Source of the DNA: Mantis religiosa
Taxonomy: Eukaryota; Arthropoda; Insecta; Mantodea; Mantidae
Length of the DNA: 64,000 nt
Direction: 5' to 3'
NCBI GenBank assembly: GCA_030765055.1
Contig: CM060951.1
Location: 51,526,647 to 51,590,646 of the forward strand
In this document: piece after piece, positions 45,912 through 54,280 of the stretch
Layout of the letters: every line of letters starts with the position of its first letter
Numbering within the stretch: position 1 is the stretch's first letter
Position numbers and translations under genes: made by a program
Notes under the pieces: generated by a model
Told to the model about the DNA's origin: nothing
The model's input: only the letters and a program-made list of their open reading frames with translations
The model's database searches: none

Positions 45912-46193
45912 AATGTTATAATTGTAGTGCGTAGGCTTTCACGGCCGGAGTCATTTGGTAGATAATGATTATCCGGGCTTGCAGGCCGTGGTCTATTGGA
46001 AAATAATCTTCCAGACGTTTCGTTCGAAACTGTTCGATACTGCGATCAGTCGCAGCCGAAAGTACAACGAGAGTGTTACGGCCACGCCACTGAAGATGTT
46101 CGACACAGTTTCGAACGAAACGTCTGGAAGATTATTTTCCAATAGACCACGGCCTAAAAACCCAGATAATCATTATCTACCAATGTTATAATT
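45912..46193 (+). mobile_element. 258-bp fold-back element, PLE-like, 12-bp duplication
   Basis: AATGTTATAATT flanks the element exactly at 45912-45923 and 46182-46193. Inside, arms of 77 bp (45956-46032 and 46106-46182) are inverted copies with about six mismatches, around a 73-bp centre. The arms contain CCAGACGTTTCG, which is the ACGTTTCG box seen in the PLE 3' regions at 37.7 and 48.0 kb. There is no coding capacity. A terminal-repeat remnant of a PLE is my best reading; a non-PLE fold-back transposon is possible. Confidence 0.75.
46087..46127 (+). ncRNA. Hammerhead-ribozyme-like motif in fold-back element
   Basis: Stem I CCA (46087-46089) with TGG (46125-46127); CTGAAGA (46090-46096), which fits the CUGANGA core; extra T (46097); stem II GTTCGA (46098-46103) with TCGAAC (46111-46116), perfect 6 bp; GAAA (46117-46120); C; GTC (46122-46124) as cleavage triplet. 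Stem III would be only 1-2 bp, as reported for PLE hammerheads. Stem I is short at 3 bp. Competing structure: the right-hand part also belongs to the long inverted repeat. Confidence 0.55.
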
Positions 46194-46441
46194 CCTTCAT
46201 CAGAGTTAATTATACAATAGAATATTTAATAGCCTCTCGATTTTTGGTTCACTCTGTTTTCTAGGCTATACTCCCTTCTCTTCTCTGAAATTTGTTTCAT
46301 GGTGAATTGTGTTTACTCGTTTTCTATCAATTGCAAAAGACTTCTGTTTGTGCAAAGTATGGTTTGTAAGCTTTCCTAATACATTCAAAGATTTTATAGG
46401 GAACTGCTTCAATTCTTAGTCACTTTTTTTTTTCTTTTTTT
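46194..46441. other. Unassigned AT-rich DNA
   Basis: Nothing recognised. Confidence 0.5.
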
Positions 46442-46674
46442 TTTTTTTGTAATTTACGTCCTTCAACGTTAAGTCATATTGGACGATAAATGAAATGGGT
46501 AAAATGATGCTCAAATGAGTCTGGGGTCCGTGGAGCTTAGAGTTACCCGACATTCGTCTTTCAGGATAAGGGAAAAACCCGGAAAATACCTTATCCGGGT
46601 AACTCACCCTGGCCAAGATTCGAACTCGGGACCTCTTGAACGTGAGGCAGACACGCTACCATCTACGCTACCTC
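46442..46674 (-). mobile_element. SINE-A copy with T-run (A tail)
   Basis: Minus-strand SINE-A from head (GGTAGCGTAGATGGTAGCGT near 46673) through B-box CGAGTTCGAATCTTGGC to an A-rich tail, seen here as T runs at 46423-46449. The first few head bases (GCCCGCCTC) are missing. Confidence 0.93.
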
Positions 46675-47960
46675 CTGTACAAACAATTAAGTGCACAGAT
46701 TTTAATAAATTTTTCCTTAAGCTCCTATACATAAGATTTCAGCTTCTCGTGGGCAGCAGTTTGAAGTTTTTACTACCGAGGACATACTAATAAATGGGGG
46801 GGAGAGGGGAATACGCTAATAAATAGTGCAACTTCAGTCTTTACAACATAAAGGTCCTTTGTACTTCCAATGTGACTCCTGGAACGCAGGGAGGAAGGAG
46901 AGACTCGTACGGCGACCAGATTCGAATGTGATGTATCATCCTTAAAGTTTCCAAGAAGACGTCAATCCCGATATTGACTAGAACTCTTAATGCAACCGTA
47001 ACCTGGAGATTGCGGGTGTAGATGAAGCAGTCCCAAGAAGCAGTCCCTGCCCTTTGTAAAACACCAAAGGCCATCTTAAACAAATAAAAGGACATGATAG
47101 CGCAGGAAACTAATGTTAGAAGGGAAAGAGTGGGGGACCAAACGGGAATTGAACCAGTAGCATCTCAAACGTGAGCCTGACATGTTAATAAGGAGGCATT
47201 TCGCTCGACAAGAATATAATAGTCAAGGAAAAATTATGACCCGCACTGTCGTTTATGAAAGACAGGTACCGTCTTCCCCCTCCCCCCTCCCCCCCCAAAA
47301 AAATCCGCCATATCCAGCTAAAAGATCCTACTGCCAGACTTAATTTCCGGTCTGTAGAGGTTGCCTCTGGCGAGTATTAGTTGTGGGGGAAAGAGTGCCA
47401 GTTAGGTAAACCCAGAATAGAAGAAAGCAAGTATTTCAGACAATAGGATGGTGCACGCTCATTCAATAAAATCAGCTTTTTCAATCTTTCTCAGTTCTAA
47501 AGAGAACCTTTTAAACTGAGCATTTTGTACCTCTTGCTTTATATTTTACAGCATCTCGAATTACATTGTCCGAAATACTAAGCTGTCACATCAACAAATG
47601 TGACTTTTGTAATTCATTTAACCATATGCAGGGGAAACCAGATTAAACGGTGCAGTCATTTGCTGTTTTTTTTTGGGGGGGGGGAGGACTTGAGACACAC
47701 AAACTCGCACAACTTTCAGTAACTTACTGTATTGCAAGTAACATAAATTACCTAATTCCGTTTCATGGAACTACACTGTTCTATCGCCTTTGATTAAAAT
47801 TCTACAGGTTTTAAGATAATTTCATGGCAAATAAAATTTGCATCCCCAATTTTCTGAGAAGAGATGTGAAACCGTGTTTGTTCATAGCAACTTGCAATAC
47901 GATGGCATTAAAGCACTGAGTTTGTCATTTAACTTATTGCGATGTTATCAATTCCAGACA
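46675..47960. other. Mostly unassigned, one possible old tRNA-headed SINE
   Basis: Near 47130-47205 the minus strand reads CATGTCAGGCTCACGTTTGA and GGTTCAATTCCCGT, like a decayed SINE-A type head, with a different sequence after it. A C/A homopolymer patch lies at 47275-47302 and a T/G one at 47664-47685. No coding signal. Confidence 0.45.
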
Positions 47961-47961
47961 T

Positions 47962-48377
47962 ACTTGGTTATTCTCACTTTCTTCTCGGGCAGCCAGCCAG
48001 GTGAAGATGATTAGATATCGACGTTTCGGGAGTGTGCATCTCTCCCATTATCAGGATATTTATAAAATGTTATAACCACAAATGAAATACAGGATATAAT
48101 ACAACAATAAACAAAGACAAAACACTATTAAAATTTGCATTACTGAACAAAAGACTGTTTTCAGTAAATTAAATGCCATAGGAGCTGAACTGAAATCCAG
48201 CATCACGATTAAGCGTGCTCCTTTCAGAGCAAATCGCCAAAGCCTCCTTAATTCTCCGCTCCCAGTAACTGTTGCATTTTGCCAAGATGGTCGTCTCCCG
48301 AAAGTTGGCTCTATTGTCGTTATCAAAACAATGCTCTGCCAGCCCAGACTTCTCACGTTGCATTAAACTTGGTTATT
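47962..48377 (-). mobile_element. 5'-truncated PLE copy with 11-bp target duplication
   Basis: ACTTGGTTATT is repeated exactly at 47962-47972 and 48367-48377. The 394-bp insert is the 3' end of the same PLE as at 37.7-38.2 kb. It holds the last third of the endonuclease (minus frame 48169-48363, GLAEHCFDNDNRANFRET), with the catalytic core cut off, and the 3' region. About 120 bp present in the other copy (between AATGCC and GGAGCTGAACTG) are missing here. Confidence 0.9.
48014..48060 (-). ncRNA. Hammerhead-ribozyme-like motif in PLE, copy 2
   Basis: Minus strand: stem I ATATC (48055-48059) with GATAT (48015-48019), perfect 5 bp; CTGATAA (48048-48054), where the expected core is CTGANGA, so one catalytic-core G is A; extra T; stem II GGGAG/CTCCC; GAAA; C; GTC (48020-48022). 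Stem I is good but the core is mutated, the reverse of copy 1. The paired lesion pattern supports an ancestral functional motif. Confidence 0.55.
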
Positions 48378-48909
48378 GCTTTTAATATTCAAATATTACC
48401 CCAAAAGTTAACTGTTATTCGTTTTCTTTCCTTATAGTTATCTATGGCACACAAAATTTCAAAGCCATCACATAGCTTTTCTCAGATTGTCACTTTTACA
48501 ATATTCTACTTATATATAAAGGTTGTCTGTCCCTTCTTAACTGTCCTCTTTACTTTCGCTGAATATCAATATGGCGGAAGGAAATGAGCATAAACGAAAA
48601 TTCAACAAGGGCAATATTTCAATTAACACGTGTCAGATAACAAGAGAAAGGAACTACAGAGGATTACCAAAAAGAAAGAAAGGAAAAGAAGTAATTACAT
48701 TTTGGTCTTCCCTGTATTCTATAATAGACCGTAAACGCTGAAGTGAATACAGAAAATCAAGCGATTAGATAATTGTTTACTGGCCACACGCACAGCTTCA
48801 GGTTTCTCACGCACAAGTTTTGACAAACCATAGAACCCCATAGCTGAGCGAGCTTTGTCAATCAAAACAAAAGAACTTACAAAATCTGCACAAAGATTGA
48901 AATAAACAA
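48378..48909. other. Unassigned DNA
   Basis: No gene or repeat recognised. Confidence 0.5.
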
Positions 48910-50690
48910 GCAAGAGTCAGTTACAATTACAGGTGGAGTTAGACAAGGTTGCCCTTTATCAACCTACTTTTTAATATTTGCATGAACGAAACAATACGAT
49001 TATGAATAAATAGGACTATGGAGGGAATTAGATTAGTGAACACAAATGTAAAAACATTTTACTTGCGGACGATCAGATCTTGCTGGCAAAAGCTGAAGAC
49101 GAACTGCAAAAGATGACATATTTTGAAGAAAATTTTACCGAATTTTAATATGAAAACATCCAGAGAGAAAACAAAAATAATGGAATTTTAAGATGCATAG
49201 ATAGTTCCCTCCAAGGTAGTGCGGGAAAATAAAATTCTACAACAAGTATCAACGTTTAATTTTCTTGGGTGCAAAATATCATATCGATTAAGTAGATATA
49301 TATGCAAAACTAAATAAACTACATAACAAGAACATTAAGACGGACATTAAAACACAAGGCAAGACCAGAATTAAACTGTATAAGAGAACGCACGTCAACG
49401 CCTACAGCCACATGTGAATCTGAAACATGGACTAATACAAATCAACACCTGCAAAAAAAAGGGGAGGAGGGCGAGGCAGAAAATGAGATTTTTGAGATCC
49501 ATAGCAGGATATACAGAAGTAACAGAAAGACGAATGTAATTATTTCTGGAAAATTACAAGTAGAGAAGCTAAATACGAGGGCTGTTCAATAAAGAATGAT
49601 CACATTTTTTTTTGACAACGTAGCTTTACTCATCCTCATAATTTTAATAGTCCTTCTCAAAATAGTCTCCCCTGGATGCGATGCACTTGTCCCAGCGTTT
49701 CTATCAGTCTTCAAATACATGCTGGGAACCTTTTCTGAGACATCCTTCAATTTCGCCTCCGCAGCCTTCACCATTGCTTCTGATGATGGATAATGCCTCC
49801 TACCAAGAAGTTTCTTCAAATTAGGGAATAGAAAAATGTCACATGGGGCTAAATCTGGACTATAGTGAGGGTGAGGGATGTACTTCACGTTGATTTTTGC
49901 AAGATATTCAGCAACAACATTGACAATATCCGGCCGTGCATTAAGCGTGGTGCAGCATCCAGCCAGCTTTATGGAAATGTGGTCTTTTGCGCCTGATATG
50001 GACTTGCAGTGCTTTCAGGACATCCCTGTAGCATTGTCCAGTTACTGATGTGTGTGCAGGTACAACCTACTCTTAAACCATTCCATGAATATCAAAGAAT
50101 GAGATGACCATGACTTTCCCAGCAGAAGCAATCACTTTTGCTTTTTTGGGGGGTTGGTCATGAAGATTTCCACACCGAGCTTTGCTGTTTGCTCTCAGGA
50201 TCAAAATGATGTAGCCAAGTTCCATCAGCAGTGATTACTTTTGAAAGAAACTCCAGATCTTGCTCTAACATCAACTTTAACTGCATGTTACCTCCATTGC
50301 AGCGGTAGACGATACTGAACATGACTGAACTTGCCTGGTTCTCACAGGCGGGAACCAGGAGTACCAACAATGAAACTACTACAGCGTGTTTTTTTCACAT
50401 TAAGCTAACAGAATATAATAAGATTGAATTTTAGTGCGAAAAATTATGACCGTAAAACATTTATGATAATTCTTTATTGAACAGCCCTCGTAATATATTT
50501 AAGAAACGTAAAGAAAACTGGAATTTTCACTTAGAAAGAATGCGGAACAACAGCATACCTAAAACAGCTATAAATTGTAAACTACGAGGCAGAAAGTAAC
50601 GAGGAAGACCCAAGAAACGATGGTACCAACAATTTGGCGCGGAACGGGTTAAAGCCCAAACCGTGAAGAAGAAGAAAAAGGAGGCTAAAC
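48910..50690 (+). pseudogene. LINE reverse-transcriptase remnant split by mariner
   Basis: Plus-strand pieces of a non-LTR reverse transcriptase. ITGGVRQGCPLS lies near 48927, LADDQILLAKAEDELQKMTY near 49062 (the ADD catalytic box), an FLGCKISY block near 49260, and a broken TRIKLYKRT-like block near 49370. After the mariner (49576-50490) the text resumes with KKRKENWNFHLERMRNNSIP and GRPKKRW up to about 50635, the usual C-terminus of this LINE type. Numerous stops and shifts; 5' end missing. The 3' end is a GAAGAAGAAG-rich stretch near 50680. Confidence 0.87.
49574..50492 (-). mobile_element. Mariner element inserted in the LINE
   Basis: TIRs of about 23 bp (CGAGGGCTGTTCAATAAAGA) at 49576 and 50490, with TA on both sides. 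The 915-bp body codes on the minus strand for a mariner transposase. ITADGTWLHHFDPESKQQS near 50200 contains the first catalytic Asp but has Gly for the usual Glu. The second Asp block is damaged (TTLNARPDIVN where HHDNARPH is usual, so the Asp is lost). YSPDLAPCDIFLFPNLKKLL near 49830 has the third Asp. The N-terminal DNA-binding part is largely gone. Inactive. Confidence 0.94.
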
Positions 50691-50877
50691 TTGTATCCAG
50701 AATGTTTTCTTACAAAACTTACAAATAAAATAAGAGAAGAGGGAGAGGGAGAGGAAAGGAAGAAGAAATCGGCACAGGAAAGTGTAGGTGTATATTTAAA
50801 ATTTATTTTAATTAATAAGGGTAGTAAGTATGTTGTAACGATAGTTTCTGGAAGAATGAGTGTTCAATACAACACAA

Positions 50878-51394
50878 TAGGGATTCGGCACTGCGACCAT
50901 TCTTTGTCTGTTGTACCTTATGCCCCCAAGTGGGATATCCTCGGGAGGAAGGATGAGGCGAGAGGAGACGGAGGGCGGCCGTCCCTAGAAGCCACTACAG
51001 TGCAGAGGGCACATTTTGCTTAGAAGGAAACCTCCATCGGCAGGCCAGGACAACGAACATATCCTGGCACTGTGGTTCGAAGTCGGTCCCAGCAGTCCGT
51101 TCGGAAACCGGGTACTGAACTACCAGAGGGGGAAGTGGTTCACTCGAGGATATCATCCTGCCATGCACCGCCGAGACTCCCGCCGACGCTTCTAACCTGA
51201 AAGAGATCTCTCAATGAGAGATGATATGAAATGATAATGGGAATGAAATGGAGGTGCACCTACCCAGCATTCGTATAGTTACAGGGGAAATCCTCGAAAA
51301 AGACCCATTGGTCGGGTATGTTGGCCACCGGAATCGAACCTGGACCTTCCGAATGCGGACTGTAGAAGAAACCACCTGAGCCATCCCGCTCGGT
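50878..51394 (-). mobile_element. SINE-C copy
   Basis: Minus-strand SINE-C with tRNA-like head near 51394 (AGCGGGATGGCTCAGGTGGT; B-box GGTTCGATTCCGG), the shared body and the GTGCCGAATCCC end. No clear target duplication. Older than the 39.4-kb copy by number of differences. Confidence 0.87.
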
Positions 51395-51905
51395 AAGATT
51401 TTTATTAGTTTTGGTCCTAAGGTGAGCTTTACTAGAAATTACTGGTGTATACTGACCTGAGCTCAGTAGGTACCTGTTGAAGTTGTCACTCCCAGAAGCG
51501 AAAAACCAATATCGTGAAAATCGATAAGACGAAAGCAGGAGTTCACTTGAGATTGGCAGTGTGCCTGTGTTTGACACAAACATCCCCCTGGCTTATAAAC
51601 ATCAAACTGGCTTACATCTTGGGGCTATTTTATTGCACCAAGCAACTTCTAAATGAAGTTTAGACAAGAATGGAAGGGGAGGGGAGATCATTACTCTACG
51701 TGTCACGCATTTTTATGCAGCAAGAGCAGAGCAAAAAACGTGAGCTTGAATGACTGCCAGTAATGGCTTCGTAACGAACTGTTTTAAACAGCTGCGAGAG
51801 TTTGTGATTTAAGAACCTTTCATCTGATGCGCTGATTACCCATGTCCAATCGTATAATTCGTCAGCTTATGCGGCAGCTGATACCGGAAATATTGACGGA
51901 AAGAG
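51395..51905. other. Unassigned DNA
   Basis: No gene or repeat recognised. Confidence 0.5.
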
Positions 51906-53210
51906 TTATAATTTTATAATTTGTATTTGTATTTATTTCTCATCTTTCTTCTACATACAATTTCATTGATTCATTGACATTTGTAATATTTCTGTCACAC
52001 AGTAACAAAATGACTTATTCATATCTAATCTACCCTTCCTACCTGCTTACCCCAAGTTTCGGTCTCAGTACACATAACCCCTGGTTTTCCGTGTATTGAT
52101 GACCCTCCTCTCCCTTGTATCCCTCGTTCTAGTTTTTCAGCCCTTAATTGTTAGTTATTCTTCATCAATTTGAACCATTTCTCTTTAACTTTCCCAAGAT
52201 ATTCACCTATATTTCTTACATTCTTTTCTCCTTTTACCAAAAACATTTTCTTTATTATTAATGCCTCACCCCATCCCTAAAACTATCCCACTTTTATTGT
52301 CAAATGTGTTCTCTCCATATCTTCGTTTGTTTGCAATAAAGTATACTATGCCAATCTGTATCCTCTTCTCCACACATTGGGCATTTCCCTTTATCATTTT
52401 CATATCTAATACCTTTCAAATTTCTAACTCCTGTCCTTGCCCAGGCAAATCCTTCTCGCCCTAACTTATTACACACATCTATGTACTTCTCCCTCCCCCA
52501 CACTGTCTTTATTTCCTTATATGTTCTCAATGATATTTTCTCCCTTACACTGGTAAATATAACTTGGCTATCTAAATCTTCCAACCTTAATTCTACCTCT
52601 TTCCAAAAGCCCCCGTAATAATACTCCTCGTTTTTCCAAATATGTCCCATACTTATCTGTTCCATCGGTTCCCTTACTTTTTGTGCCCAAGACTCTCCCC
52701 ATTTGCTTCTCATCTGCAAAAGAAAACATTCCTTGATAATATTGCTTTCCTCCAAATTGGCAACTCTGTACAGATATTTCAATGCCCTTGAGACAATTTT
52801 AACCCTTGTTGAATGTCTTCCCAACTCTAATTGTGCTGCCCCATTGGTTGAAGCTACCGGTAAGCCCAAACCGCCCCATGCAACATCTTATTTTCTACTA
52901 TGGCAGTATAGATCCTCTCCAGCATTTGGCATTAATGTTAGGTAATTTCCTTAAACATGCTCTTACAATACTCATGGCCATTTTACCTTTTGCTAGAGCC
53001 TTTTTTTCTGTTCACTCCATTTACCATCACAGCTCAATCTTATCCCGAAATAATCAAATCTCTTTACGGCCTCTATTTCTCTTCCATCTATCTCCCATCT
53101 CTTATCTTTTCGCAATCTATAAGCTTTCTTAAAAACCATGATCTTCGTTTTCTTTTCGTTAACTCTCAACCCCCATTTTTGGCAATAACTACTTATTTAT
53201 AATTTTATAA
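51906..53210 (-). mobile_element. 5'-truncated LINE with perfect 14-bp target duplication
   Basis: TTATAATTTTATAA is repeated exactly at 51906-51919 and 53197-53210, so 51920-53196 (1277 bp) is one insertion. The minus strand begins inside the RT (NEKKTKIMVFKKAYRLR, then AVKRFDYFGIRLSCDGKW near 53050) and continues to the C-terminus. The 3' end is AAATACAAATACAAA, as left by target-primed reverse transcription. Confidence 0.93.
52300..52869 (-). CDS. LINE ORF2 C-terminal region, 189 codons, still open
   Basis: The longest non-repeat open frame in the window. It reads MGLPVASTNGAAQLELGRHS, then a helical Lys/Glu/Trp-rich stretch, and near the end KCPMCGEEDTDWHSILYC, a CxxC...H...C zinc-knuckle-like motif found at the C-terminus of many insect non-LTR ORF2 proteins. 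The upstream RT part is in another frame, so a shift near 52870 separates them and the Met is not a real start. The good state of this frame suggests a fairly recent insertion. The clade is not determined. Confidence 0.85.
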   Translation of the reverse strand: MGLPVASTNGAAQLELGRHSTRVKIVSRALKYLYRVANLEESNIIKECFLLQMRSKWGESWAQKVREPMEQISMGHIWKNEEYYYGGFWKEVELRLEDLDSQVIFTSVREKISLRTYKEIKTVWGREKYIDVCNKLGREGFAWARTGVRNLKGIRYENDKGKCPMCGEEDTDWHSILYCKQTKIWREHI

Positions 53211-53995
53211 AGAAATGATAGGATTGAAGGTAGTTAATTACAATAAATGTGTCTGCATGTTAAAATCAATGCATGCTGTCACTAGCACGAGTTTCGTCTT
53301 GAATGTAAAACAAATAGTGTAAGGCATAATAGCGGGGGGGGAGTTAGCTTAAGGTATCCTGGAAATCAGCATGTTCTGCTGTCACAATGTTGCTAATCAT
53401 GTATGTAAAATTCAGAAAATTATATTGAGAACAATACTCTCTAACTTGAATTGCACCGTAACAGTCTGGACAAATGTCTACTATGATCGATTCTCGGCGT
53501 CCCCGCCATTAAAGACCTGGCTCGATTGTTCACATCTGGCAGTAACTTAAGCTTAATATTTCTACAACTAACGGTAACATTACCATTGGAGAAATATAGT
53601 TACTTTTAAACCATGAAGTTTGGGTACACCAGAAATTAGCAGGTACGCAGCTGGCAGAAGATACAGTGAGAACGCTATTGAATTAGGCTGTTCATGATGT
53701 CCTCTAGGAATTATTTCATTTAATGTCTTATAAGCATCCTTTTTAAATACAACAGTTTTATTAGCTTCCGGGATTTCTATCACGTGTAGACGTAATGGAT
53801 TATGAAATAACTGTAATCAAACAATGCATGGTTATTTTCACTATCATTTTAGGATTGCATTTTATAGATTGGAGACGATATTTTTCATCACGAACATACA
53901 AGGCAACTCCTGAGTTGAACACCTGAAGTCCAGTGAGATAATGTATTTGAACACACTACAGGATCCGTCCATGCTTTATTCCAAATAGTGCATAG
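53211..53995. other. Unassigned DNA
   Basis: No gene or repeat recognised. Confidence 0.5.
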
Positions 53996-54068
53996 TGATA
54001 ATCTGGAGTGGTTAGATCACTCGCTTTTCACGAAGATGGTCCAGGATCGATACCAGGCGTCCGCATGT
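53996..54068 (+). mobile_element. tRNA-like head, SINE-B-type, without body
   Basis: GGAGTGGTTAGATCACTCGC, TTTTCACGAAGATGGTCC and GGATCGATACCAGGCG follow the order of the SINE-B head (AGTGGTTAGACCGC, CTCACCAAGGCGG, GGTTCGATCCCAGGCG). The SINE-B body does not follow; instead a second tRNA-like head begins 28 bp later. Confidence 0.55.
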
Positions 54069-54095
54069 AGGATTTGGGTCCACGCTATCAAACCA

Positions 54096-54280
54096 GCTAC
54101 CCGTAGCTCAGTCGGTGGAGCACCTGCCTGCCGTGCTAGAGGTCCCAGGTTTGTTTCCCGGAGGAGGGTGGGGACTTTCCTCCGATCAAGATAATTCATA
54201 ATTCATCTTCCACAGACTTTAGAAGTATGAATGAGAGTGTGAATGTGTGCGTGACTAATGATTAAAACCCAAGGAAGACG
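54096..54280 (+). mobile_element. SINE-G copy
   Basis: Head CTACCCGTAGCTCAGTCGGT, GAGCACCTGCCTGCCG, GGTCCCAGGTTTGTTTCCCG, then GAGGGTGGGGACTTTCC, TCATCTTCCACAGACTTTAG, AGTATGAATGAGAGTGTGAA and TAATGATTAAAACCCAAGG. It matches the 43.7-kb copy. The head is tRNA-like but the T-arm is damaged. Confidence 0.82.

Noticed and set aside
46033..46060. Second hammerhead on the minus strand of the left arm of the fold-back element
   Set aside because: The minus strand has GAAACGTC but the core reads CTGATCG, so the catalytic box is not present.
52703..53202. Plus-strand frames of 80-108 codons
   Set aside because: They are antisense to the LINE RT, which is the recognisable coding strand.
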